Positions 46,434 through 57,986 of a stretch of 64,000 nucleotides of DNA are shown one piece after another (within the stretch, counting starts at the first letter, position 1; each line of letters starts with the position of its first letter). The stretch is from Bimuria novae-zelandiae CBS 107.79. Its lineage: Eukaryota; Ascomycota; Dothideomycetes; Pleosporales; Didymosphaeriaceae. Under the pieces are notes generated by a model that saw nothing but the letters and a program-made list of their open reading frames with translations, was not told the origin of the DNA and searched no databases. The stretch is taken from NCBI GenBank assembly GCA_010015655.1, contig ML976738.1, positions 270,555 through 334,554 on the forward strand, read 5' to 3'. The translations under genes were made by a program, and so were the position numbers.

Positions 46434-48088
46434 CGAAGGAGCTCGTTTTTTATTAATTCTCCACCTAGCCTCGGCATGTGGGGCCCCCAACAAAAATACA
46501 ACTTCCATACAAAAATTTATGTAAAATGCATCGCGCAAGGATTTTCTAGCATTATAAAGCTAGATACTAAACTTTTAAGGCTTAATTTGCAGATATATAG
46601 ACTTTTTTTTAGTATTAAAACCTACTTGGGCAACTTGGCTATTATAGAAGTTATTATTTCTGCTATACTATATAATGCGCTAAATAATATTAGGTATATA
46701 ATTAATTTACCTATTAATCTGTTCAATAGGTAAATTTTCTTACTATTATTATTATTACTATTAGCATTTATTATTGCATGTAGACTATAGTATATCCTTT
46801 ATAATATACTAGCGGATTTATAGCTAAGCATGCTCTAATATATTAATATTTAGTAAGTGCCCTAGCTATAGTAACTTTGTAATATTATATATAGATAAAT
46901 AATCCTTTATAATATAAGATGTATAAGCAGGTACTTTGTCCTTTAGAAGTATAACTTTAATACTTTTATTCTTAAGAAAATTAAGCTATAGAACTATCTT
47001 CTTAAGAGCCACTTTATAATACTTATACCTATTAATTCCGCCGCGCTGTCGCCAGCCTCGTGTATAGTGATCCTTCTTTGTATACTACTGCTTACGCGAG
47101 CGCAGATTTCTATTATTAGGATTTATTTCTTAAAGGACGCTGTGGGCGAGGTGTTGACTGCGTGTTGCCTTCTTCTAACGCTGTACATTCTCACGTCGAA
47201 GCGCGATCTCTATAGCTTGTTTTTCGTCCTTTTTTCATACCCGTATATATAACAAGGTCCTTTATAATTATAAGTAAATGCGACATAGAATTAAAGCTTA
47301 TAGTACTTTTATACGCGGTTATATTTAATATTAGTATTATACTTTTTATTTAGTAGAATTTATGCCCTCTACATGCTACACTACTTACTAATTTAAGCTA
47401 AAGTTTTATCCATATATATATATAGTGCTCAAAATTAAATTCGAAGTTATTACTAGGCTTGTATTAATTAGAATTATACTTAAGAGCTTATATATAGTAT
47501 TCTTATATTTCTTACTTTATTAAAAGTAGTTTTTATTTAGGTTTCCTGCGCGCGTAACTAGCTTTATATATAATATTTTTAAATATAAAGACGCTTATTA
47601 GAAGTAGCTTTTTAAAGTCTTTATTTTTAATTACTTATAAAAACTTTTTCTTATTATATGCGTAGTCTTAAGTAATAATTTTAATAATGCGCTTCTTTTA
47701 CGTATTATCTAGGAGCTGCAGCCTGCTGCGCCCCGGTACGGTGTTGTAAAGTTCTGGATTCGTGATAGAGACACCTTCTTGATCTGCTCTTTCTTATGTA
47801 CGCTTTATAAGCTTTGCAATAGCGTTCTTGGTGGTGGGTGGGTCGAATAGTGCAGCGATCTCTTTATTTATTACTGTTAGATTTGATAGTGTTCTGTCAC
47901 TTTAAGATAATGCAATAATAAGAATTAATAGTTATAATAATTTATTAATAATGTTCGTGTTCTGTCTATGTCTGGAATGCAAATGTGTGCGAGGCTCCAA
48001 ATAAGTGCCGCTGCAGCGCTAGCCCTATTTAGAATAGTACAAAAGAGAGAGTGCTCCAGCCTCATATCCACAACAGATAGAGGCCATA
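46434..48088 (-). mobile_element. RIPped minus-strand relative of the 27-kb Tc1 element
   Basis: Starts with CGAAGGAGCTCGTTTTT right after TA (46432-46433), the complement of the terminus at 28611. Reverse-complement segments match the 27001-28413 transposase gene in several places: the CCTATTGAACAGATTAAT stretch (about 46713), the AAAGAAGGATnA / CGACAGCGCGGCGG stretch (about 47040-47090), and the AGAGCAGATCAAGAAGG stretch (about 47775). Transition mutations and stops have destroyed the gene. The far end is unclear, about 48088. Confidence 0.75.
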
Positions 48089-48396
48089 TAATCGGACACA
48101 GGTCATGCACACCCTTTTTACTCGTGAATTTAAAGAAAATTACGAACTTTAAAGTCTTATAACTTTATATTAAGGTATTATTTTTTTAATATCTCTTATA
48201 ATTATAATAATATCGTATTTATATTAAAGGTTTATAATATAAAAACATACATTATATATATTAATAGAGGTATAAAGTCTAAATTAGAAGGGTATACACT
48301 TTTACTAGTAAAAATGCTATTTTTAAACTTTAATAACGCTATAATGACTTTGTAATAAACTTTTAAATTTTTGCTATATATTAACAGCTCTATATA

Positions 48397-50427
48397 ACGT
48401 ACTCCATAAGCGAGTGACCAGCACAAGCGAGTGACCGGAAATGCCAAGACCCTATTAAAATCTACACTCTACACAATAGTACAGAATGCGCATAAATAGT
48501 TATATGAAATTATAATAGGCTAATCTACTTAGAATTAACTTTTACTTCTTTTTTATATGTGCGTAAATTATACCTAGCTTTACTATAATATTTATAGTAC
48601 TATTAAGTTAATTTACTTTTATTAGCGCGTGTAAGGGGCTAGGTGCTCAAGGAGCCAAAGGTGCCAGAAGAATACTTATGAATTTAATAGAGAGTCCGAA
48701 GTTAAGCTTCGGGCGTCGAACTTATATATCTGGGATTCGCATAACTAAGGGTCAGGGATCTGAGGCAATAACTAGGCGTAGCCCATTACAGCCCGTAAAC
48801 TTTTTTTATTTTCTATTTATTACTACGCGCCGTAAAGTTCTTGAACATAGCTAGTTACTAGCTACTAGTAGCTATACAAACTTTTTATTATAATAATTAC
48901 TTTTTTTTATATAATTTTTATTACGTAGCGGCCTTATTAGTACCTTAAAACTTAATAATTTATTTTTACGCTAATACTAGCTTATACGCTACTATTATTA
49001 CACCTTTTATTATTTTTTAAAGGCCTTAACTATATATATTAAGAAACTATTTAGGTGCCTTTAAATCTTCCCCTTTACTAGCGTTAATTATGCCCTAAAT
49101 TCTAGGGTATTACTAGGTGTCTGTAACTACCACGCATTATTACGTATAGTATAAAGCAAAGGCGTATATAAATAAACGTTAAGCTTTAGTATTACTATTT
49201 TTAAGTTAAAAAAAATAAGGCTAGCGCCTTAAAAACCTTTTTAAATATTATTTTAAGTAATTATAATCTTAAAGGTAGTAATAAAGTAAGGCAAAACTTA
49301 ATTTTAGTAATATACGTAATATAGTTGCGTATTAGATCCTTAGCTTAGCGCCTATACGCCTTCTTTAATAGCAAGAAACATCCTATATCTAGTAGCTATA
49401 GGAGATGCGACAAATGTGGAGGCATATAGAGAGTAATAATTATATTATCTTTATAGTATTACTAGAATTTAAGCAAGTTATAGCTTTTATAGCTATTAAA
49501 AATAAGTAGCTAATAACTACTAATAGTATACTTTTTTATATACATGTTAAAGTGCTTTCACTACTAAAGATAAAGCTTATTTATTATTTAGCTATTTTTA
49601 AAGACTGCGAAAATTTAGTCGCGAGGTAGAGCATTCTCTTAGTACTAGATAGAGAGGTAGTGCTTACCCTAGAAGATAGTAAAGGGTAGAATTACCTAGC
49701 CTATTACATTAATGCCTTAAATAACTATAGTTTACTTTTAGTTACCTTACTATATACTTTTTAGCCTCTCTTAATACTTAGAGCCTATAATAACTACTTT
49801 TATTAATATTATGCCTATTATAGAGCAAGTCTTATTAAAGTTATAGGTATCTTTATCTAGGATACTATACTTAGCTTTAGTATTCTTTATAAGCTAGAAC
49901 TAGCCTTATATAACCTTAAGATCCTTACAGAGAGCTCTCTTATAATTATATTTTTAATTAAACTTAACTTAGAGTTCTAGCTAGCACTTTATAAAGTCTA
50001 TAGCCTAGTTTTAACTAATAGGTTTATAGCGCTACTTAGCTAATAAAAAATTAGTTATATCTTTTATAGTAATAAGCTAGGGCTGAAATCCTTACGCGTT
50101 TAAATTAAGTATATACTAAATAATTACTTACTCCCTTATTAAAAGGAGATTTATAGAGTTAGGCGTATATTTGGGTTAAAAAGTTACTCTAGCGCGTCTT
50201 TATCTTAGTATACTTTTAGTAACGCTATAGACTACTCTAGCGCGTAGAATTAAGAGTAGCGTTTTTTTAATAGCTTAAAGCGTAAGCTATAATAAGGCCT
50301 TTTTTTATTTTAGTAATTAATTAGGTAGTTAAGATATCGCATTATACGATAGGTAATAGTACGTTTTAATGGGGTCTTAGTATTTCTAATCACTCGCTTG
50401 TACCGGTTACTCGCTTGTGGAGTACGT
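48397..50427 (-). mobile_element. RIP-degraded Fot1 element, complete ends
   Basis: Left ACGTACTCCATAAGCGAG and right CTCGCTTGTGGAGTACGT are inverted, about 58 bp long with two repeat units each. TA flanks at 48395-48396 and 50428-50429. Transposase remnants on the minus strand match those of the 44.7-46.4 kb copy in reverse (for example about 49860-50000 against 45000-45130). A solo LTR lies within. Confidence 0.85.
48629..48790. mobile_element. Solo LTR, sister of that at 44796
   Basis: TGTAAGGGGCTAGG...GCCCATTACA, 162 bp. Flanks are GCGCG and GCCCG, a 5-bp duplication with one mismatch. Differences from the sister copy are mainly C/T and G/A. Confidence 0.8.
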
Positions 50428-51046
50428 TAGAACTTATATTCTATATAACTAAGCCAAAGCTGCTTTAATTCTTAAGATATTTAGAATATTAAAATTACGC
50501 TAATTTTTCTCTAACTAAAAAAACTTTTTATATAAGATACCTATAGTTTAGTAATTCTAAATGTGGATTCTATGTAATACGATTAACGTGTAGTCAAAGT
50601 TTAAAGTTTATTATAAAGTAATTATAGAGTTATTAAAGTTTAAAGAATAACCTTTTTACTAGTAAAAGTGTATATTATTTTAATCTAGACTTTATACCCC
50701 TATTAATATATATACTGTATTTTTTTATGTTATACACCTTTAATATAAATCCTATACTGTTATAAATATAAGAGATATTAAAATAAAATACCTGAATATA
50801 AAGTTATAAGACTTTAAAGTTCGTAATTTACTTTAAATTTACTAGTAAAAAGGGTGTGCATGACCTGACAGCGCGCACGACCTGCCAAGCTACGGTAGAG
50901 CTCTAGCAAGATGCCGAGGCAAGAACAGAAATGTTATGATCCATGGATCTATCGCGGGTTGCGCTGGGCAATATGTGCCGATGGTCTACGATAAAGGCGA
51001 TGTGTATCCTTCTTTCTTCACGTCTGTCATCCGTATTCATCCCACA

Positions 51047-52532
51047 ATGCCAGAATCCAATATCTTCAGTGCAGCTGAAATCGCGTCGCACGCGACCAAA
51101 GACGATTGTTGGATTGAAATTCGCGGAAAAGGTTGGTTTTTTAGCACGAAGCTGAGTACATGTTACAAGCCAACTGTGCTTGTATTCCTGAACTCGAGCT
51201 GCTTATGTTGTCAAAGTGCCTGCTAACGTTTCTCAGTCTATAATGTAACAGACTACGTACGGGACCATCCTGGCGGTATTGATGTCCTCATTGATACTGC
51301 CGGCAAGGACGGGACCGAAGCGTACGATGATGTCGGTCACTCCGAGGATGCAGACGAGATTTTGCAATCATACCTCATTGGTGTTGCTGCAGAGAGCAAA
51401 AAAGCTCGCAAGTCAAAGGCGGTCAAGCTAGTCCAAGAATCAAGTCCGTTATCAAAGACTGCACCGACGTCGTCCTCTTCAGCAAATGTGCCTAAGGGTG
51501 TTCTGGCCTCAGTCGCCGTGGCAGCGCCCGCATATTACGCCTTCCAGTAAGGCCTGCTTCCTCGATTCTCCACTTCTCATCTGCCTGCTTTGGTGCTGAT
51601 TGGCAATCACAACTCAAGAATCCCACACTCCTCTTTCCTCAAGGGCTTTGCCATCGCCAGCGTCCTCTCCAGCATTGCTTTTTTCGCAGTCGGCAAGGAA
51701 CTCGCAAGATTCACACACGTCGAGGAAGGCTTCGGTCGCTACCCTCCCTACCGCGCGCAGCGTCGCATTGCACCAGCGAATCCACACTTCGCGAAAGGCT
51801 TCCTGGACGCCAAAGAATACAAGCCGCTCAAAGTCTCCAAAATCACCAAGCTCTCCCCAAACGTGTATAAATACACATTCGCGCTCCCTTTACCGAAGGA
51901 TGTCATAGGGCTGCCTATGGGCCAGCACATATCCATCAAAGCCACTATCGACGGCAAAGCAGTAATCCTCTCGTATACCCCGACATCCAACAACCTCGAC
52001 GCCGGCGTGCTCGATGTCGTCATCAAGATCTACCCTGACGGCACGCTCACAGGGAAGTATTTCGCAGGCCTGAAAGTCGGAGATGAGGTACTGCTTCGCG
52101 GTCCCAAAGGCGCTTTGAAGTATGCTGCAGGGCATTGCAAGCACATCGGCATGATCGCTGGTGGAACAGGAATCACTCCCAGCCATTTGCGAGGACCCGC
52201 TCGATACGACGACCATCTCGCTCGTTTATGCGAACCGCACTGAAGATGATATCATCTTGCGCTCCGAGCTCGAGAGGTATGCGCGGCAGTACCCTAAGTA
52301 CTTCAAGTTGTGGTTGATGCTAGATAGCCCGCCGGTTGGATGGAAGGGTGGCAGCGGGTTCGTAACGAGCGAGGTCATGAAGGAGAGGATGCCGGCGCCG
52401 GGACCCGATACGAAGATCATGCTGTGCGGGCCACCTATGATGGTTGGAGCTGCGAAGAAGGGCTTGGTGAGCCTGGGGTTCAAGGAGCCAGCTGCGGTTG
52501 GTAAGATGGCAGACGAGATATTCTGTTTCTGA
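51047..52532 (+). pseudogene. Cytochrome b5 / NADH-cytochrome b5 reductase fusion, frameshifted by a small deletion
   Basis: Exons 51047-51131, 51237-51546 and 51619-52532, with introns of 105 and 72 bp and matching phases. Exons 1-2 encode a cytochrome b5 domain (DDCWIEIRGK, VYNVTDYVRDHPGG with the first heme His, DVGHSEDAD with the second). A membrane anchor spans the second intron. Exon 3 encodes the reductase: FAD-binding region (QHISIKATIDGKAVILSYTP, where the usual RxYTP Arg is Ser), GPKGALKY, the NAD-binding IAGGTGITP, then LCGPPMM and the C-terminal IFCF. Directly after GGTGITP about 17 nt are missing relative to the family, shifting the frame. The protein would be an ER or outer-mitochondrial electron donor to lipid desaturation or sterol synthesis. 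As read it is broken. Only 150 bp separate its ATG from a repeat element. Confidence 0.8.
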
Positions 52533-52810
52533 GCATGGTGCTGGAGGCGTGGTAGGGGTATATGGTATATTGCTATACGTAATCTGTATAGGCTTGGGGT
52601 GTTTCGTCGAAGTAGTACGATCCTCTCAAGGCGTAAAGGCACTTTTAGAAACGTCCAGCCATGAAGGTACAAAGTCGGGTAAGGTAATTCTATTTAGTAG
52701 TGTCTTAGTCCTGTGCGTTTCCCCAGGAGAAGTAATACAGTGGCCGACTACTACGCCTGATTTATACCCAGCCATATGATTGAGAGTCCGCTTCCAGCAT
52801 GGCATGAGTG
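52533..52810. other. Short region between convergent pseudogenes
   Basis: Normal composition; no feature recognised. Confidence 0.4.
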
Positions 52811-54358
52811 CTAGTCGTCCAGATCCTCGGCAGCGCAATAGCTGCTTCTTTTCTGTAGCGACTCGCCCCAAAACCACAAGATCGCAACGGTGCTCAGTCC
52901 AAATACGCCGAATTCTCCAGCAAGAACAGTCGCACTGTACCCGAACCCTAGAGCCTTGAACATGTAAAGTGCAAAGATTGGGAAGAAAGCCGCAAAATTG
53001 CTTCTCAGAACCAGGTTGGTCGAGACTGCTGACGCTGCGAACGTCACATAAGCGTCAATAATGTAGACAGATACACATGGCGAGCAGATGTAACATGCCG
53101 CCGTGAACAAGGCGCATCCGATATTTGGAAATATCCAGTGTCGATGGGTTTCGCCGGTCCAGCCCCACAAAAGCAGGCCTGCAGGAGTGAGTATCGTGCC
53201 CAGTAGCATCATGGGGACACGAAACACCGGAAGCCCCTTGTTGTTGGTCGAGCGAGCACGAAGAATGGCGTAGATCTTATCGTTGAAATGCCCGGCGACT
53301 ATCATCCATCAGTGCATGCTGGCTAACGGCAACAGATTCCCTCACCTTGTTCGCCAGCAATATAGCCAATAGCAGCAGATATGTAATTGAGACTGCTCAC
53401 ACGATTGCTCTGACCGTATCTTTCTGTCCATAATGTCGCATACGTGTAGAGAAGAACATTGTTCCGTAGAGCAGAGCCATATACACTGCGAGAAGTTGTA
53501 TTGTGATCTGCGTTGCAAGCATGCGTAATGGCCGTTGTATATGCGTCCAGATAGATTGCTGAGGCTCGTTCGGTCTCGTTTCTGGCTCTTCGGTTGTTCT
53601 TTGGTGATCTTTCTCCAGCACTGCGTCTAATGGAGAGTGTTTCGGTTGTGAAGCTCGCTCGGGTCTGGGCTCGTACGTCTCGTTGATGAAGACGACAGCG
53701 AGAGAGAAGAATAGACCAGTGGCAAGTGAAGTAATCCAGAAAGTCTATCGCCAGCTGATAGCATTAGGAATGTACGCTCCGGCGATTGGCCTGATGGCAG
53801 GACCCAGCAAAGATGCCACCATAAAGGCAGCAAATGCTCTCCCGCGCTGATTCGATGCCCAAATATCACTAATCACTCCCCCGGCCACGGCGTCTGCAGT
53901 GCAGGCACCGAATACGGCTAGAAGACGACAAGCGAGTATTTGTTGCAAGTTTGTTGCAAACCCGCAGCACGTGTTCTATACGACAAAGAACGCACTTCTA
54001 CCTAGGATCGCTGGTCTTCATCCATACAGCTCGGACAGCGGCGCGATGATCAACGGGCTGAACCCGACACCGATAAGTATGAGGGAATTCACCAGAATCC
54101 ATTCGTAACCCTGGCTTATAGCAAGACTGGTTGAAAGTGGCTTTTGAACTGGAGCCAACATCGTTTCAGCTAATGGCTGGATAAAAGTGAAGCCTGATAG
54201 AATCAAAGTTGCTACCCATTTCTTGTACAAAGGCCAGTCACGAGGACGACGGTACGAAGCAGGTTCAGTGCGAATGTCCTGTCAGTTCCAATACAGTCAG
54301 CATGCATTAAAGATATGGAGCTTGATACATTGCGTATAGTTTCTTGAGACGTTGACAT
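52811..54358 (-). pseudogene. MFS multidrug-type transporter inactivated by RIP-like stops
   Basis: Reads leftward from ATG at 54358 through a 50-bp intron (54279-54328, CTGAC branch) into DWPLYKKWVATLIL and TM1-2. It shows MFS motif A-like SELYGxRPAIL, then GGVISDIWASNQRGRAFAAF, SWRxTFWIT, LNYISAAIGY and AGHFNDKIYAILRAR after a 46-bp intron (53300-53345), and the last helices to the stop at 52811. The layout fits 12-TM drug:H+ antiporters of the DHA1 type. Lesions: TGA in place of Arg after SELYG, TAG in place of Trp in FFVVxN, TAG in place of Trp in SWRW, and a 1-nt shift near 53440-53455. All three stops are C:G to T:A changes. It would have sat in the plasma membrane. Confidence 0.8.
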
Positions 54359-54576
54359 GATGCCCGTTGATCGAAGACGATATGTGCTACCCTTTCGATG
54401 ATAGACACTGCTCTATGACCTTGTGCAAAGATTTTGATCCAAAGCGACCTGTCTCTGAGTTCAATGAGGGAAAACAGCTTTGAATTGTGGCATGTTGGTC
54501 TCAGTGCCCATGATGGCCTTGGTACTGCTGTTGAGGGAGGCGCTCCCCGGCATACGGAAGGAGCACGCTAGCCATA
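54359..54576. promoter_or_regulatory. Truncated upstream region of the MFS gene
   Basis: Only 218 bp remain between the MFS start and the inverted-repeat element that begins at 54577. Confidence 0.4.
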
Positions 54577-54776
54577 TACCGTGCCGAGACAATCAGTGCG
54601 CAGAGACAGTCAATGCGCGGCTTTTTACTAGTTAAATTTAGAAAAACTAGCGACTTTAAAGCTATAAAACTCTTAACTACTTAATATTTTAAAAATATTT
54701 TTTAAAATATAAGACAATATAATATATAAGATAATATAATATATAAGATAATATAATATATAATATAATATAACTA

Positions 54777-56978
54777 ACGTACTCCACAAGCAAATCGATC
54801 ACACAAGCGAATCGATCAGGGTTTTCTTGGCACCGCGAAACACTACTATTAATAACATAACTATTTAATTTTATATAATAATTATATTACGTAAGGTTTC
54901 TTACGTGCTAGGCAAGTCTTTATATTATACTTAATTAAATTATACCTACTATAGTAGCGCTAAGCTTAATTTAAAAGCCCTAGTATCGTATTACTATTCT
55001 TACTTTAAGTTGTAACAGGAACAATCGCTCGTCGACACGAGAACCCTTGGCCAGTCAAGACAGGATTCGAGATCATCCGAAAACCGACACTCATCCGTAT
55101 CGGACCAATTTCGGATCTATCAGACCGATGGGGAACTACGGATCCGATTCGGACCTATTTCGGATCCATCAGACCGACGGTCAACCTATGGCAGATATGT
55201 GCTAGCTAGCCATCTAGGAAGAGGTGTATTTAGAGGAGCTTAGGGCCTTTGTAGTTTAGTACCTTTTCTGTATCCTTTCGTACCAGGCCTATAGGCACTT
55301 AATTCATTTAAGGCTATATTCTTATACACGCACTCCCATATGCCTCTACTAAGAAATACGCCAACATTGATCCTTTGAGTGACCTGCGCCGATACATAAG
55401 TAGCTTTTAGAGATTCTATACGCTTCTATAATAGCTTAATTACCTCTTTAAATATAAGACTCTTTCTTTAGGTAATATACTTAACTTTCTTCTTACGCTT
55501 TTTAACTATTTTAGTATTATAAGCCTGCGCGCGCTTAAGTTGCTTAGCTATAATTATTAATACTTATAGGGCTAATTTAGCACTCTTTACTATTTTTTAT
55601 ATTACTACTATTATAAGTAATATTAATTATTACTAAAACTTATATTATTAGTATTTTACAGCTCTTTACGGCTTCTTAATCTAGCGCACTGTTTTAGGTG
55701 TATTAGTTATTAAATTTATTAAGAAAGATATAAGCTTAAAAGGTAGTAAGATATTAATCGCACTTAATCTATTAAGCACCTTATTAAGATTAAGTAAAAA
55801 AATACTAGTAGCTCTAAAGGTACTTTTAATATTACTATTACTTAGTAATTTAGGATAAGCAGTAGCGTAGATCTAAAGAAAGTTATTTATATTAATATAG
55901 TTCTAGCTATTACGGGCTAATATCTTTACCCCATAATAATAGCGCCTCTTAACCGCGCTAAAGCAGGCAATATTTAATAGTTATAAAATATATAAAAAAT
56001 ATAAAAGTAATTATAATAAGATAATGTTGTTATTCCTTGCGTACGTCTTGAATCGCTCTAAATAGTAGCTACTGTGTCTGTCTATGATAAGGAGTCGTTT
56101 GACGCCTTAGTGTGTAGCTTTATACAAGGATCGAACACCTTTGTAAGCTATAGGTAATTATCTAGTTATCTGGAATGCCTGCATCCTTGTTAAACTAGAC
56201 GTTCTAGAACACCTTCCCTTTAGCGATAACTATTACTAGTATACGGCGTTTAGCAACGTTTATGCATTTAATAACTAATATCTAGTCGCAATCTCTAGGC
56301 TATATATAGTATTAAAAGCTATCTACAATCGTTATAACTTTAGCTATATTAATATTACCTCTTAAGAAGCTAGTCTTATCTATATTATAAATATTATTAT
56401 TTTAGATACTATACTTATTTACTATATTCTTAAAAAGCTAAAAATATTTATTAATTACTTTAAAATGTTTTTATTTTACTTTTTAATAATTATATTTTTT
56501 ACTCTACGCGATTTACACTTTAGGGGTACGTCTAATATAGTTATTAACTTAATTTTTACTAACTAGCTACTTACCTTATAGTTAACGTAGTATATTTATA
56601 GTGTCTTTAACTATTTATTTATAAGGGAAGTATCCGCGAGCAGCTAGATCTAATATTTAGTTTATTAATATTTATTTTTTATTATTATTAATGTTTTTAC
56701 TATGTATAATAATTTAAAAGTAGATAAAATAGCTATAATAGTAGCGTAGGAGTATATTATAGTTTACGTAGTATATATACACTACTTTCCTAATACTTAT
56801 AATTTAATTATTTTATAACGTATATATAGTATAGGTAATTCTATCTTCTCGCGTAGAGTCTTAGATCTTTGAAATTACAGGCATGGTGTTGGTAAAGATG
56901 GATGGGTGCAGATTTTGGTGGGTGTCTTGGCACGTCTGATCGATTCGCTTGTGTGATCGATTCGCTTATGGAGTACGT
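54777..56978. mobile_element. RIP-degraded Fot1 element, complete ends
   Basis: Left ACGTACTCCACAAGCAAATC and right GATTCGCTTATGGAGTACGT are inverted, with TA at 54775-54776 and 56979-56980. It is the best reference for the split copy at 38311-44738. Interior is stop-dense with no readable transposase frame. It contains a solo LTR. Confidence 0.85.
55011..55396. mobile_element. Solo LTR, 386 bp, target duplication TAAGT
   Basis: TGTAACAGGAACAA...GCCGATACA. TAAGT at 55006-55010 and 55397-55401. Inside, a motif of ~35 bp (ATTTCGGATC-ATCAGACCGA) occurs twice, 55 bp apart, near 55106 and 55161. Its first 200 bp are barely RIPped. Confidence 0.8.
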
Positions 56979-57037
56979 TATAGTAAGAATAGTAAGTATA
57001 AAAAGTATACGTTTCTACGAGTAAAAAGCCTATTTTT

Positions 57038-57438
57038 TGTTAAGATCCCAAGTTCAACGGAACGACATTAAGCACTTTATAACGAAAGGTGGCGCTCTTG
57101 CCCCACTAAGGATTTTGTAATGTCCCACGATGTCCCACACGCCAAGATCATGGGACATTAGGACCACGTGACTGTACCATAGGATATCATGGGATTAGTT
57201 ATATATATAGGAACGCTAAGTATAGCCCTTCTACACTTATACTTAACCTAAATTACTAATCTATTATTTAGATTATACTTTAGTATTAATTAATTTATTT
57301 ATAATCGCGTATTACCTTTGATACTAATAACTTATTAATACGCGTAAGCTATAAATACCCCTTCCTTGCCTTATAGTACTCTTGCCCGAGAACTAATCTT
57401 AGTCTCCTTTAGGACTAGCTACCTCGAAGGGCTTAACA
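57038..57438. mobile_element. Solo LTR, 401 bp
   Basis: TGTTAAGATCCC...GGGCTTAACA. Flanks are TTTTT on both sides, a possible target duplication but low in information. It shares its tips and a CTTGCCCGAGAACTAA-like stretch with the LTR at 6060-6517 (in reverse, GGTTCTCGGGCAGG), so they may be related. Confidence 0.7.
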
Positions 57439-57986
57439 TTTTTTTACTTTTAAATAAGTATTATAATACGTTATACTAGAGTCCAAAATTTATATAATAT
57501 ATTATTTACTTTATATATTTTCTAGTTATAAGCTTACTAAGCCTTAAGTAGTCTATAGAAAAACTTCATTTTTTTAGTTAATAGAAATTAGCGTTCTTTT
57601 TAGTTTTTTAAATAATAGCTTAGTAATCTTAAATTTTAATATTATATAGATATATAATAAAGCTATAAATATTTTAGACTTTATTATAAATTATTGTAAA
57701 AGTTATTTAAAAGCAAAAAAATAGCCTTTTTACTAGTAAAAGCGTATGTATTTTTTACTTACTAATTTTACTGTATTTATATTATATATTATATTATATT
57801 ATCTTGTATACCTGTAGTTAAGATACGTAATATCTTATATTTTAAAAAATTATTTAAAAATATTAAGTAGTTAAAAGTTATATAGCTTTAAAGTTGATAG
57901 TTTTCTAAATTTAACTAGTAAAAAGCCGCGCATTGACTGTCTCTGCGCACTGACTGTCTCTGCGCACTGACTGTCTCGGCACGGTA

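Larger units (their letters stand above)
48089..50897. mobile_element. Long-arm inverted-repeat element (copy A), split by Fot1
   Basis: CAGGTCATGCACACCC-TTTTTACT at 48094-48117 is matched in reverse at 50844-50867, and the similarity continues inward for over 200 bp on each side (to about 48330 and 50640). Each arm holds an outer and an inner ACTAGT-type box about 187 bp apart. The right end extends to CTACGGTA at 50897, like copy B's end; the left end lacks this outer part. Without the Fot1 insert it would be roughly 780 bp. No coding capacity. Confidence 0.7.
54577..57986. mobile_element. Long-arm inverted-repeat element (copy B), split by Fot1 and a solo LTR
   Basis: Ends TACCGTGCCGAGAC...GTCTCGGCACGGTA with TA on each side (54575-54576, 57987-57988). 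The tips hold repeated GACAGTCAGTGCGCAGA units, two left and three right, then GCGGCTTTTTACTAGT, then long AT-rich arms. Inner ACTAGT-type boxes lie near 57010 and 57735, each about 185-190 bp from the outer box once the Fot1 insert is removed. Without inserts it is about 807 bp with ~260-bp arms. No coding capacity. Confidence 0.8.
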
